Below, one piece after another: positions 26,051 to 35,069 of a stretch of DNA of 64,000 nt. Position numbers and translations under genes: made by a program. The stretch comes from Bacilli bacterium (GTDB lineage Bacteria; Bacillota_I; Bacilli_A; RF39; UBA660), in the NCBI GenBank assembly GCA_017416535.1, contig JAFQCG010000001.1, forward strand, positions 823,013-887,012. The letters run 5' to 3'. How positions within the stretch are numbered: the first letter of the stretch is position 1; every line of letters begins with the position of its first letter. A model generated the notes under the pieces. The model was not told the origin of the DNA, made no database searches, and saw nothing but the letters and a program-made list of their open reading frames with translations.

Positions 26051-26457
26051 GTAAGTATGATGATATTATAAATATGAAAAGACCTCAATCTAAAAGAGAT
26101 AAAATGTCTATTGAGAATAGAGCAGCGCAATTTGCGCCTTTTTCTGCACTTAGTGGTTATAATGACGCTTGTAGAGAAGTGGAAAGGATAACTGATAATA
26201 AAAAGATTTTAAGTGATGGTGTTTTAGATATTATTAATGAGAAATTAAATTATATAAAACGTAATATTTCTGATATAGGTATTATTACTGTTAAGTATTT
26301 TGTTAAAGATTTAAAGAAAAATGGTGGTTCTTATCAAGAAAAAAGTGGTTATGTAAAGAAAATTGATGTTAATGATAATGCTATTTATTTTAAGGATGGG
26401 ACTATTATTAAGTTTAATGATATATTGATGATAGATATAGAAAACTTTAATGTTTAA
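26047..26457 (+). CDS. YolD-like protein
   Basis: A 136-residue YolD-family protein, as shown by the N-terminal DDIINMKRPQSKRDKMSIENRAAQFAPFSAL pattern (read in two pieces) and the C-terminal small beta domain. It overlaps the polymerase gene by 4 bp (ATGA), so the two are translationally coupled. YolD-like proteins are regular partners of UvrX-type polymerases and are thought to modulate them, as UmuD does UmuC, though direct proof is limited. Confidence 0.88.
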   Translation: MSKYDDIINMKRPQSKRDKMSIENRAAQFAPFSALSGYNDACREVERITDNKKILSDGVLDIINEKLNYIKRNISDIGIITVKYFVKDLKKNGGSYQEKSGYVKKIDVNDNAIYFKDGTIIKFNDILMIDIENFNV

Positions 26458-26482
26458 TATATCTTTTTTTATAATTGTTTCA

Positions 26483-26512
26483 TTGACTTTAAGATATAAA
26501 AAATAATATAAT
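26483..26512 (+). promoter_or_regulatory. Sigma-A-type promoter of the ABC exporter operon
   Basis: TTGACT (26483-26488), 18 bp, TATAAT (26507-26512), 30 bp before the first start codon. Confidence 0.7.
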
Positions 26513-26541
26513 GTAATAGCATATTATAAAGGTGGGATAAG

Positions 26542-28302
26542 ATGTTTAAGTTACTTAAAAATTTAACAAAAAAAGAAATAATTTATGCAATTATTTGTAT
26601 TACATTAGTAACTGTTCATGTATGGTTAGAATTAAAAGTTCCTGATTATATGAGTGCTATTACACAATTAGTACAAACAAAAGGTAGTAAGATGGCTGAA
26701 ATATTAGAACAAGGTGCTTATATGCTTGGATGTGCATTTTTAAGTTTACTTTGTAATATTATTGTAGGTTATTTTGCATCTAGAGTTGCTTCAAGTTTTT
26801 CTGCTACACTTCGTAGAAAAATATTTGAAAAAGTACAAAATATGGGGTTACAAGAGATTAAAAAGTTTTCTACTAGTAGTTTAATTACAAGAACTACAAA
26901 TGATGTTACTCAAGTTGAAATGGTTATTGGTATGGGACTGCAAGCAATGGTGAAAGCACCAATTATGGCGATTAGTGCAATATTTAAAATTCTTGATAAA
27001 GGATTTGAATGGAGTATTTTAGTTGCGTGTTGTGTTGCAATACTATTATTTGTAGTTGCTACTTTAATGATTATTGTCTTACCAAGATTTAAAATTGTTC
27101 AAAAGCTTATTGATAAAATCAATGGTGTTACAAGAGAAAATTTATCTGGTATTAGAGTAGTTCGTGCATTCAATGCTGAAAAATATCAAACAGAAAAATT
27201 TAAGAAAGTTAATGATGAATTAACAGGAATGCAATTATTTAATCAAAGATGTTTTGCATTAATGAATCCAGTAATGAATTTAGTTATGCATGGATTAACA
27301 TTAGGAATTTATATTATTGGTGCAGTATTAATTCAAAAAGCAGGTATATTAGAAAAAATTACATTATTTAGTAATATGGTAGTATTTTCTAGCTACGGAA
27401 TGCATGTTATTATGTCATTTTTAATGTTATCGATGATATTTATGATGATACCTCGTGCACAAATTTCTGCTAATCGTATAAATGAAGTATTGGTTGAAAA
27501 AATTAATGTTGTTGACGGAGATTTTGATGGAACTACTAAAGAGATTGGTACTGTTGAATTCAAAAATGTTTCATTTAAATATCCTGAAGCAGATGAATAT
27601 GTATTAAAAGATATTTCATTTAAAGTTAGTAAAGGAGAAACTATCGCGTTTATTGGATCAACTGGTAGTGGTAAATCTACATTAATTAATTTAGTTCCTA
27701 GATTTTATGATGCTACTGAAGGAGAAATTTTAGTTGATGGCGTTAATGTTTGTGAATATAAACAAGAAGCTCTTCATAATAAAATTGGTTATGTTCCTCA
27801 AAAGGCAGTTATGTTTACAGGTAGTGTTATTGATAATATAGCTTATGGAGATAATGGTAAAGGAAATATTAGTGAAGATAAAGTTAAAGAAGCTATAAGA
27901 ATTGCTCAAGGTAAAGATTTTGTTGAGAAGATGGAAAATAAATATGAATCTCATATAGCTCGTGGAGGTACAAATGTTTCTGGTGGTCAAAAACAAAGAC
28001 TTGCTATTGCAAGAGCGATTGCTAGAAATCCGGAAATTTATATTTTTGATGATTCTTTTTCGGCACTTGATTATAAGACGGATGCTGTTTTAAGAAAAGA
28101 GTTAAGAAAACATACAAAAGATGCTACTTGTATGATAGTTGCTCAACGTATTGGAACAATTATTAATGCAGATAAAATAGTTGTTTTAGATGAGGGAGAA
28201 TGTGTTGGTATTGGTACACATAAAGAGCTATTAAAAAATTGTAAAGTGTATAAAGAAATTGCTTTATCTCAACTTTCAAAGGAGGAATTAGAAAATGCCT
28301 AG
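26542..28302 (+). CDS. ABC exporter half-transporter, subunit A (degenerate ATPase site)
   Basis: A 586-residue protein: six membrane helices (about residues 15-310), then an ATPase with Walker A GSTGSGKS, signature NVSGGQKQR and Walker B IYIFDDSFSALD. The residue after the Walker B Asp is Asp instead of the catalytic Glu, as found in the non-hydrolysing half of heterodimeric exporters such as LmrCD, BmrCD and TM287/288. It overlaps the second half-transporter by 8 bp. Substrates of this class are drugs, lipids or peptides; none can be named here. Confidence 0.9.
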   Translation: MFKLLKNLTKKEIIYAIICITLVTVHVWLELKVPDYMSAITQLVQTKGSKMAEILEQGAYMLGCAFLSLLCNIIVGYFASRVASSFSATLRRKIFEKVQNMGLQEIKKFSTSSLITRTTNDVTQVEMVIGMGLQAMVKAPIMAISAIFKILDKGFEWSILVACCVAILLFVVATLMIIVLPRFKIVQKLIDKINGVTRENLSGIRVVRAFNAEKYQTEKFKKVNDELTGMQLFNQRCFALMNPVMNLVMHGLTLGIYIIGAVLIQKAGILEKITLFSNMVVFSSYGMHVIMSFLMLSMIFMMIPRAQISANRINEVLVEKINVVDGDFDGTTKEIGTVEFKNVSFKYPEADEYVLKDISFKVSKGETIAFIGSTGSGKSTLINLVPRFYDATEGEILVDGVNVCEYKQEALHNKIGYVPQKAVMFTGSVIDNIAYGDNGKGNISEDKVKEAIRIAQGKDFVEKMENKYESHIARGGTNVSGGQKQRLAIARAIARNPEIYIFDDSFSALDYKTDAVLRKELRKHTKDATCMIVAQRIGTIINADKIVVLDEGECVGIGTHKELLKNCKVYKEIALSQLSKEELENA

Positions 28303-30094
28303 ACCTGGTAGAGGAAATATGAATGTAGAAAAGTCTAAGGATTTTAAAGGCTCTATGTTTAGGCTAATAAAGAACTTAAGTCCTTGGAAGGTTATGATGG
28401 TTGGTGCTTTAATATTAGCTATGGTTAGTGCGATATTAGCATTGATTGCACCACATAAATTGAGTGATTTTGCTGATCTAATAAGTGTTGGATTAACTGG
28501 CAAAGATATAGATATGATTGCTATAAAGGAACTTGCTTTCTTTATGGGAGGGTTATATTTAATTAGTGCTGTATTTAATTATATTCAAAGTTATAGTTTG
28601 ACAACTGTTTCTAATAGATTTGCTAATAAATTAAGAGATAGTATTAGTAAAAAGATTAATAAACTTCCACTTAAATATTTTGATAATCATGAAGCTGGAG
28701 ATGTATTGTCAAGGGTTACTAATGATGTTGATACTGTTGCAATGAATTTAAATAATAGTTTAGCGACATTAGTTACTAGTATTACTTTGTTTTTAGGTTC
28801 GGTTATCATGATGTTTGTTACTAATTGGATTATGGCAATTACTGCTATTTTGTCTAGTGCTATTGGTTTTTTATTTATGTTTGCTATTGCTTCTAAAAAC
28901 CAAAAATATTTTATTGCAAGACAAGAAGAACTTGGTAAAATGAATGGTTATATTGAAGAAATGTATTCTGGACATAATGTTGTTAAGGTATATAATGGTA
29001 CTAAAAAAGCTTTAGAAGAATTTGATGAATTAAATATTAAATTATATAATGCGAATCGTAAGAGTCAGTTTTTGTCTGAAGTTATGCATAGAATTATGGG
29101 ATTTATTGGAAATTTTGGGTATGTAATGGTTTGTATTGTAGGTGGACTTTTAACAATGAATAATATAATTTCATTTGGTGTAATTGTTGCTTTTATGATA
29201 TATGTTAGAATGTTTACTAATCCGCTTTCTCAAATTGCGCAAGCGATGGGAAGTTTACAATCTACTGCTGCTGCGAGTGAGAGAGTGTTTGAATTTTTAG
29301 ATGAAACTGAAATGTCTTGCCAAAAAGAAATTAGTAAAAGATTAAATAGAAGTAAGGTTAAAGGAGAAATTGAATTTAGAAATGTTAAATTTGGTTATGA
29401 TCCTGGAAGAATTATTATAAAAAATTTTAATGTAAAAGTTAAACCTGGACAAAAGGTTGCAATTGTTGGTCCAACAGGAGCTGGGAAGACTACAATGGTT
29501 AATCTTTTGATGAAGTTTTACGAAATTAATAATGGTGATATTTTAATTGATGGTGTTCCTATTAGAGAATTATCTCGTGAAAATGTACATGATTTATTTT
29601 TAATGGTTTTACAAGATACTTGGTTATTTGAAGGAACTATTGGCGATAATATTAAATTTAATAAAGAAGATGTTAGTGATAGAGAAGTTTGGGAAGCATT
29701 AAAGACTGTTGGAGTTCATCATTTTGTTAAAACGTTACCTGGAGGACTTGATTATGTAATTGGTGATAATGATGTTATTAGTCAAGGACAAAAACAGTTA
29801 CTTACAATTGCTCGTGGTATGATTGAAGATGCTCCATTCTTAATTTTAGATGAAGCTACAAGTAACGTAGATACTAGAACTGAAGAATTAGTTCAAAAAG
29901 CAATGGATAAATTAACTGAAGGAAGAACTTCATTTATAATTGCCCATAGATTGTCAACTATTAAAAATGCAGATTTAATTTTGGTAATGAATGAGGGTAA
30001 TATAATTGAACAAGGTACTCATGAGGAATTACTTGATAAAGATGGTTTTTATGCAGAACTTTATAATGCTCAATTTGAACTTGGAGGAGAGTAA
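28295..30094 (+). CDS. ABC exporter half-transporter, subunit B (catalytic)
   Basis: A 599-residue partner of the previous protein: a positive N-terminus, six helices, then Walker A GPTGAGKT, Walker B FLILDEATSNVD with the catalytic Glu, and an H-loop IIAHRLSTIK. Its signature motif is VISQGQKQL instead of LSGGQ. With subunit A this gives one consensus and one degenerate ATP site, the hallmark of a heterodimer. The ATG has AAAGGAGG upstream inside the end of subunit A. A terminator follows. Confidence 0.9.
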   Translation: MPRPGRGNMNVEKSKDFKGSMFRLIKNLSPWKVMMVGALILAMVSAILALIAPHKLSDFADLISVGLTGKDIDMIAIKELAFFMGGLYLISAVFNYIQSYSLTTVSNRFANKLRDSISKKINKLPLKYFDNHEAGDVLSRVTNDVDTVAMNLNNSLATLVTSITLFLGSVIMMFVTNWIMAITAILSSAIGFLFMFAIASKNQKYFIARQEELGKMNGYIEEMYSGHNVVKVYNGTKKALEEFDELNIKLYNANRKSQFLSEVMHRIMGFIGNFGYVMVCIVGGLLTMNNIISFGVIVAFMIYVRMFTNPLSQIAQAMGSLQSTAAASERVFEFLDETEMSCQKEISKRLNRSKVKGEIEFRNVKFGYDPGRIIIKNFNVKVKPGQKVAIVGPTGAGKTTMVNLLMKFYEINNGDILIDGVPIRELSRENVHDLFLMVLQDTWLFEGTIGDNIKFNKEDVSDREVWEALKTVGVHHFVKTLPGGLDYVIGDNDVISQGQKQLLTIARGMIEDAPFLILDEATSNVDTRTEELVQKAMDKLTEGRTSFIIAHRLSTIKNADLILVMNEGNIIEQGTHEELLDKDGFYAELYNAQFELGGE

Positions 30095-30111
30095 AACACT
30101 CTTCTTTTTTT
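30084..30111 (+). terminator. Terminator after the ABC exporter operon
   Basis: AGAGT (30088-30092) pairs with ACTCT across loop AAAAC, followed by TCTTTTTTTG; it contains the stop codon. Confidence 0.7.
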
Positions 30112-30179
30112 GTTTTTTAGACTTGTAAAAATTGTTATTTTAAGCTAAAATTATTTATAGTAGGAAAGGGGTCTTATTA

Positions 30180-31316
30180 ATGGATAATGGGGTTAATAAT
30201 ACAACTAATAATCAAACAATTCCTGGTGTTAAAGTAGCTATGCCTGATGCGGCTCCAGTAGATGCTTCTACTGCTGATGCGGGGGCAGCTTTAAGCAATG
30301 CCGTTAGAATAAATGAACAACCAAGTCAACCTGTTATGACTAGTGTAGTGCCTGTTGCGAGTGTGCCAGCTCCTGTAGTTCCTGTTGCACAACAAACAGT
30401 GCAACCTGTAACAACTATGGCTCCTGTTATGCAAACACAAGCGCCAGTAATTCAACCGGTTCCAAGTAGTCAACCGGTTGTTCAACAAACTATTCAACCT
30501 GCTGTTACTTCAACTCCTGTTATGACTGATGCTACTTCAGATAATACTTCTGAGGTAACAGATAATAAGAAAAAGAAGAATAAGAAACCTAAAAATAAAT
30601 TAGCTAGATTTTTCTTCTTTATAATTATTTTGCTTGGTATTGGATGTGCAGGACTATGGTATTATCATCAACAACAAATGGCTATGATGAGATATAAGTG
30701 TACTCCTGTTTCAACAAATGGAGAGTCTAAAGAATTGGATTTAAATTCTACTATAGTTAAGGATTTATATGGGAAAGTTTCTACTACTATTCGTGAGGAT
30801 ATTGCGAATAATGAACTTAACGACGATATGAAACTTTATTTAGCATTTAGACAAATTGCTAATAGTGATTTATATGAATCTAATTGTAATAAATTTAGTA
30901 CTACTAGTATGGAACCTTTTACTTGTGAGGTTAAAGCAACTTTTGTTCCAAAAGCATTTAAATCTAGTGTATTACAAACTGAGGTAAAGAAATTATTTGG
31001 TGATGATACTAATATTGCTAATAAAAATATTCAACTTGGTAAGGGTTGCATTGGTGGATATCAATATATTCCAGAAAGAGATGAATATGTTCAAGGACAA
31101 TGTGGTTCTCAAGGGGCTACACTATATAAAGTTGATAAAGAATTAATTGGTGCTACTAGTACTGAATCAACTATTGTTCTTACTGAAAAAGTTAAATATT
31201 ATGGTACAGAAGCTTTAGATTTACCTGCTAAATTAGTTAGCGGTACATATAAATATACATTTAGACTTGATATGAATTACAACTATATTTATGTAAGCAA
31301 AGAATTAGCTAGTTAA
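30180..31316 (+). CDS. Pro/Gln/Val-rich single-span membrane protein
   Basis: A 378-residue protein. Residues 1-125 are a low-complexity cytoplasmic arm with repeated QPV, PAPVV and QQTIQP units. A Lys-rich stop follows (DNKKKKNKKPKNK), then one membrane helix at about 143-163, and an extracytoplasmic domain of about 200 residues with several Cys. The large arm plus single span looks like a scaffold or anchor, but no family is recognised. A possible promoter, TTGTTA-18 bp-TATAGT, lies at 30132-30161, and GAAAGGGG gives a good RBS. The MBL hydrolase gene follows after 11 bp. Confidence 0.7.
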   Translation: MDNGVNNTTNNQTIPGVKVAMPDAAPVDASTADAGAALSNAVRINEQPSQPVMTSVVPVASVPAPVVPVAQQTVQPVTTMAPVMQTQAPVIQPVPSSQPVVQQTIQPAVTSTPVMTDATSDNTSEVTDNKKKKNKKPKNKLARFFFFIIILLGIGCAGLWYYHQQQMAMMRYKCTPVSTNGESKELDLNSTIVKDLYGKVSTTIREDIANNELNDDMKLYLAFRQIANSDLYESNCNKFSTTSMEPFTCEVKATFVPKAFKSSVLQTEVKKLFGDDTNIANKNIQLGKGCIGGYQYIPERDEYVQGQCGSQGATLYKVDKELIGATSTESTIVLTEKVKYYGTEALDLPAKLVSGTYKYTFRLDMNYNYIYVSKELAS

Positions 31317-31327
31317 CGAGGTGTGTT

Positions 31328-31855
31328 ATGGAAATAAAAAAGATAGTTACTGGAGCATTAGATGAAAATTGTTATGTTTTAATTAAAAATAATAATTGTT
31401 TAGTAATTGACCCTGGTGCTGATTATATAAAAATTAGAGAAGAAATTGGTGATAATAAAGTTTTAGGGGTACTAATTACTCATTCGCATTTTGACCATAT
31501 TGGGGCACTTAGAAATTTCTTAACTAAACGTAGTATTAAAATATTTAAAAGAAGTAATTTAGATGAGAAAGAATATACTGTAGGGGACTTTAAATTTAAA
31601 GCTATTCATACTCCAGGGCATTCTAAGGATTCAGTTACGTTTTATTTTGAGGAAGATAATGCGATGTTTGTAGGAGACTTTATTTTTGAAGGTTCTATAG
31701 GTAGAGTTGATTTACCTGGTGGAAGTAATTCGGAAATGATTGAAAGCTTAAAGAAGTTTTTAGATACAGATATTAATTATAATATTTATCCTGGACATGG
31801 AGAAATTACTACATTAAATAAAGAAAGAGAAACAAATCCTTACATTAATGTGTAA
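31328..31855 (+). CDS. MBL-fold hydrolase (glyoxalase II-like)
   Basis: A 175-residue metallo-beta-lactamase-fold enzyme with a complete dinuclear metal site: THSHFDHIG, the His in HTPGHSKDS, the Asp in FVGDFIFEGSIGR, and the final IYPGHGEIT. It is shorter than classical GloB and lacks its C-terminal helical domain, which is usual for the YqgX/YcbL group of Firmicutes. The substrate may be a thioester or another small molecule. It starts 11 bp after the Pro/Gln-rich membrane protein. Confidence 0.88.
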   Translation: MEIKKIVTGALDENCYVLIKNNNCLVIDPGADYIKIREEIGDNKVLGVLITHSHFDHIGALRNFLTKRSIKIFKRSNLDEKEYTVGDFKFKAIHTPGHSKDSVTFYFEEDNAMFVGDFIFEGSIGRVDLPGGSNSEMIESLKKFLDTDINYNIYPGHGEITTLNKERETNPYINV

Positions 31856-31866
31856 GGTTTTTCTTT
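31835..31866 (+). terminator. Terminator containing the MBL hydrolase stop codon
   Basis: CCTTACA (31838-31844) pairs with TGTAAGG (31851-31857), followed by TTTTTCTTT. The stop codon lies in the right arm. Confidence 0.8.
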
Positions 31867-31958
31867 GGAAGAATTTGGTGTAAAGATTAGACAGGTAATG
31901 CTTTTCTTTTTGGGTATTTTATGATATTATAGTGAGTCAAAGAGAAGAGGTGTCGTTT

Positions 31959-32261
31959 ATGAAAGTATGGACTAAAGTACATTTAAAGGATCAAGATAAG
32001 CAAACTGAACTTATTAGTAAGGCATTAACTAATTATTTATATGGTTATGGACCAATTGATGCGATTTGTAAGAAGTATAATGTAGATCCTAAAGATAGAA
32101 AGATTTTAGATCAATTTACTGCGAATAGAGTAGCTGGTTTATTGATGCTTTATTTAGCAGGAGATACAAGAAGAATTAATGACATCGTTAATCGTTATAA
32201 TGTTGATCATTCTTTTGTTGGAAGTATATTACCAGAAATAGAAGGTTATATTAATAAATAA
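31959..32261 (+). CDS. Small helical, possibly DNA-binding protein
   Basis: A 100-residue soluble, mostly helical protein. The segment YGYGPIDAICKKYNVDPKDRKILDQFTANRV has the length and spacing of a helix-turn-helix, and a similar NDIVNRYNVDHSFVGSILPEI pattern follows, so it may carry two related HTH-like units. No family is recognised. The ATG at 31959 follows AGAAGAGGTG; the longer frame starts before this RBS. It is a monocistronic gene with a bidirectional terminator. Confidence 0.6.
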   Translation: MKVWTKVHLKDQDKQTELISKALTNYLYGYGPIDAICKKYNVDPKDRKILDQFTANRVAGLLMLYLAGDTRRINDIVNRYNVDHSFVGSILPEIEGYINK

Positions 32262-32262
32262 A

Positions 32263-32292
32263 AAAGACTTCAAATGAAGTCTCTTTATTTTT
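32263..32292. terminator. Bidirectional terminator
   Basis: AGACTTC (32265-32271) pairs with GAAGTCT (32276-32282), loop AAAT, with A5 before and CTTTATTTTT after. It serves the plus-strand gene ending at 32261 and the minus-strand small ORF ending at 32294. Confidence 0.8.
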
Positions 32293-32293
32293 C

Positions 32294-32380
32294 TTAAATA
32301 TAGAATAGCATACTTACTATACTTAGTAACATGGCTAATACTAAAACAATTATAACTATTTTTGAAAATATTTTATTCAT
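32294..32380 (-). CDS. 28-residue single-span membrane peptide
   Basis: A short ORF with AGAGGTGA 8 bp before its ATG. The product is one hydrophobic helix (IVIIVLVLAMLLSIVSMLFYI) after a basic N-terminus (MNKIFSKI). It resembles the very small DUF4044-type membrane peptides of Firmicutes in size and composition, but this is not an alignment. It has a terminator immediately downstream, which supports a real transcription unit. Confidence 0.5.
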   Translation of the reverse strand: MNKIFSKIVIIVLVLAMLLSIVSMLFYI

Positions 32381-32482
32381 TAGTTTCACCTCTTTTTTAA
32401 TTATAAAATATTTGGAGAAAAAAGTAAAATGATTTAAGTACTTTGTTTTTATTTCGATTAATATAATTTATTGGTGATAATA

Positions 32483-33073
32483 ATGAATAAAGCAAATAAA
32501 AAAATAAATAAGTTATTATTAATATTGTTAATTATTACAGTAATTAGTTTTATATTTGGTAGTTTATTTATTAGTATTTTAGATGATGTAGGTAAAGATT
32601 TAATTAAAGAAAGTATAAGTGGATACTTTAATGGTATTTTTAATGGTAAAACAGATTATATTAGTGGTTTATATAGTATTTTACCAAGAAATGTTTTTTC
32701 TAATATATTTATTTGGTTAATAGGTATTTCTATTATTGGTATTTTTATTGTGAGTGGATTACTTGTTTTTAAGAGTTTTTTAGTTGGTTTTAGTTTATCT
32801 AGTATTATATATACTTATGGTTTTAAGGGATTATTAATTAGTGTTATTTATATAATTCCTGAAATTATAAATTTATTTATTGTATTTTTACTTACTTATT
32901 ATTCTATTAGTTTTTCTTTATTATTATTTAATTATTTATTTAGGAAAAAGGAATGTAATAGAAGAGTTATTATGAAAAGATATATTAAAATATTTATTAT
33001 TTGTATTGGTATTACTATTTTAAATAGTTTAATTTCTATATTTTTAATACCTAATTTATTAAGAATGTTTTAA
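32483..33073 (+). CDS. SpoIIM-like integral membrane protein
   Basis: A 196-residue protein with five or six hydrophobic segments. The order (N-terminal helix, a loop with FNGIFNGKTDY, then helices with the SLSSIIYTYGFKGLLISVIYIIPEI motif) matches the stage II sporulation protein M family. In Bacillus SpoIIM works with SpoIID and SpoIIP in septal peptidoglycan dissolution during engulfment; other SpoIIM-domain proteins have different jobs. Spore genes elsewhere in the window support the sporulation role. The ATG follows GGTGAT; the open frame begins four codons earlier at a TTG that is unlikely to be used. Confidence 0.75.
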   Translation: MNKANKKINKLLLILLIITVISFIFGSLFISILDDVGKDLIKESISGYFNGIFNGKTDYISGLYSILPRNVFSNIFIWLIGISIIGIFIVSGLLVFKSFLVGFSLSSIIYTYGFKGLLISVIYIIPEIINLFIVFLLTYYSISFSLLLFNYLFRKKECNRRVIMKRYIKIFIICIGITILNSLISIFLIPNLLRMF

Positions 33074-33093
33074 TCTTTTAAAATGTTCTTTTT
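33061..33093 (+). terminator. Terminator after the spoIIM-like gene
   Basis: AAGAATGTTTTAA pairs with TTAAAATGTTCTT (two G-U pairs) around a short loop, followed by TTTTGTTG. The stop codon lies within the left arm. Confidence 0.65.
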
Positions 33094-33120
33094 TGTTGTA
33101 TACTTTTGTTGGTGGTTTAT

Positions 33121-34152
33121 ATGGATAAAATTAAAGTAGGAGTAGGTATGAGTGGGGGAGTTGATTCTTCTGCGGCTGCTTATTTATTAAAGATGCAAGG
33201 TTATGAAGTAATTGGTATTACAATGAAGTTAATTGATGATGAAAAGACTGATATATCTATTAAGGATGCGAAAGATGTTTGTGATACTCTAGGTATTAAA
33301 CATTTCGTTATTGATTTAAAAGATGAATTTAAAAATATTGTAATTAATAATTTTATTGAATCATATAAAAAAGGAATAACTCCTAATCCTTGTTGTGTTT
33401 GTAATAAGTATTTTAAATTTGGTTTATTTTATGAAGAAGCTAAAAAACTTGGATGTGAATATATTTCTACTGGTCATTATGCATATATAGATAATAATAA
33501 GTTATATAGGGGAAAAGTATTAGAAAAAGACCAATCATATTTCTTATGGGGAATTAATAAAAATATTATTAATAAGGTTATTTTACCTTTACAAGATTAT
33601 ACTGATAAAGAAATGGTTCGTGAAATAGCTAGAAAAGCTGGTTTAAGCGTTAATAGTAAGAAAGATAGTCAAGAAGTTTGTTTTGTACCTAATGATGATT
33701 ATAAGAGCTTTTTAAATGATAATTTAGATGTATTACCTAAGGGTGGAGATATTTGTTTAAAAGATGGTACTGTGTTGGGTAAACATAATGGCTTGATGTA
33801 TTATACGGTTGGGCAAAGAAAGGGTTTAAATATTTCTTATAAGGAACCTTTATATGTAATTAAATTAGATACAGTTAATAATAAGGTAATTGTTGGTTCA
33901 AATGAAGAATTGTTTGGCAGAGAATTAATTGCGGGTGATATTAATTTATTAGTTGATGTTATACCGGATAAAGTATATGCAAAAGTTAGATCTAGAGGAT
34001 TATTGAAACCTTGTACTGTTTTTATAAATGATAATAAAATGAAGGTAAAATTACTTGAAGATGAACGTGCTATAACATTAGGACAATCAGTAGTTTTATA
34101 TGATGAAGATAATCGTTTATTAGGCGGAGGAATAATAGAAGAAGTAATTTAA
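33121..34152 (+). CDS. mnmA: tRNA-specific 2-thiouridylase MnmA
   Basis: A 343-residue PP-loop enzyme that thiolates U34 of tRNA-Lys, -Glu and -Gln. Signatures: the ATP loop GMSGGVDSSAAAYLL, the catalytic Cys in NPCCVCNKYFKFG, TGHYAYID, and the second cysteine in KDSQEVCFVP, plus the conserved GLMYYTVGQRKGLNIS. Full length for the family. I start at ATG 33121; the frame continues upstream only through a TTG and GTG that fall in the RBS GGTGG. It may be essential for reading the A-rich codons of this genome. Confidence 0.93.
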   Translation: MDKIKVGVGMSGGVDSSAAAYLLKMQGYEVIGITMKLIDDEKTDISIKDAKDVCDTLGIKHFVIDLKDEFKNIVINNFIESYKKGITPNPCCVCNKYFKFGLFYEEAKKLGCEYISTGHYAYIDNNKLYRGKVLEKDQSYFLWGINKNIINKVILPLQDYTDKEMVREIARKAGLSVNSKKDSQEVCFVPNDDYKSFLNDNLDVLPKGGDICLKDGTVLGKHNGLMYYTVGQRKGLNISYKEPLYVIKLDTVNNKVIVGSNEELFGRELIAGDINLLVDVIPDKVYAKVRSRGLLKPCTVFINDNKMKVKLLEDERAITLGQSVVLYDEDNRLLGGGIIEEVI

Positions 34153-34158
34153 AATAGT

Positions 34159-34184
34159 AAGCATCAATAACGATGCTTTTTTAT
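34159..34184 (+). terminator. Terminator after mnmA
   Basis: AGCATC (34160-34165) pairs with GATGCT (34172-34177) around AATAAC, then TTTTTTA. Confidence 0.85.
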
Positions 34185-34216
34185 TATTAATTTTTATAAA
34201 ATGTGTCAATTTACAC

Positions 34217-34245
34217 TTGATTATTTACAGCTATATGTCTATAAT
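34217..34245 (+). promoter_or_regulatory. Sigma-A-type promoter of the HTH gene
   Basis: TTGATT (34217-34222), 17 bp, TATAAT (34240-34245). A short inverted repeat GTGT-N6-ACAC at 34203-34216 abuts the -35 and may be an operator. Confidence 0.7.
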
Positions 34246-34266
34246 TATATTAGGAGGGTAAATTAT

Positions 34267-35034
34267 ATGAAAGAATTAAATGTAGTACTTACAGAATTAG
34301 GAATTAGTAAAGTTCGTTTAGCTAAATATTTAGGGGTATCTAGACAAATGTTATACAATTATTTAGGTATTGATAATATTAATAATTGGCCTAAAGAAAA
34401 AGCTGCGAAACTTTTAAGTTTATTAAATATAGAAAGTATTGATGCATTAGGTGATTTAAAGATTACTGGTGAATATATTATTGAAGTTGAAGGAAGACTT
34501 AATGAAGGTGTTAAAGACTCTTCTAGTAAAGAAGTAATCGCTGATTTAAAAGGATTTAATAAGAAAGAACAAGAACTTTTATCAGATATTATTAATTTAT
34601 TAAAAGAAAAGTTAAGTTCGGATAAGACTAAAGATACTTATAATACTTATGTTTATTTATTTAACTTCTTACAATCAATGGAAACAACAGAAGAATTAAA
34701 ATATATTTTAGGTTATATGTCTAAATCATTAGGATTTACTGATCCTATGGAATTTGTGTTCCATAAGGATAAACAATTTATCTTTGAAAGTATTTTGTTT
34801 AGTGCTATGACTTTATATAATAATGGAGGAGCTTCTAAGAGTAAACTTAGTGCATCTCATCAAAGATTTGTACAAGATATTGAACATAAAAATGAAGAGA
34901 AGTTATCTCGTACCCAAGAATTAAATACTGCTAAAGTTCAAGCTTTAAAAGAACTTGGTTATACTGAAATTAATGAAGATAATGCTAAAGAAGTATTAGA
35001 AAAGATTGCTGAAATTCAATCTAGAAAAGTTTAA
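34267..35034 (+). CDS. HTH-domain protein of unknown role
   Basis: A 255-residue soluble protein. Residues 1-45 form a phage-repressor-like HTH (LTELGISKVRLAKYLGVSRQMLYNYL), which suggests DNA binding. The rest is helical and charged, with a coiled-coil-like region around residues 205-250 (KNEEKLSRTQELNTAKVQALKEL, given in part). No effector domain is recognised. AGGAGG lies 8 bp before the ATG; the longer frame from 34201 would begin upstream of the promoter's -10. The gene precedes the zinc-ribbon/membrane cluster. Confidence 0.7.
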   Translation: MKELNVVLTELGISKVRLAKYLGVSRQMLYNYLGIDNINNWPKEKAAKLLSLLNIESIDALGDLKITGEYIIEVEGRLNEGVKDSSSKEVIADLKGFNKKEQELLSDIINLLKEKLSSDKTKDTYNTYVYLFNFLQSMETTEELKYILGYMSKSLGFTDPMEFVFHKDKQFIFESILFSAMTLYNNGGASKSKLSASHQRFVQDIEHKNEEKLSRTQELNTAKVQALKELGYTEINEDNAKEVLEKIAEIQSRKV

Positions 35035-35069
35035 TAACTTTTTATATAGAAGAAAAAGGAGTACGTTTT

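Noticed and set aside
34201-34266. N-terminal extension of the HTH protein at 34267
   Set aside because: The stretch contains the promoter and the AGGAGG site.
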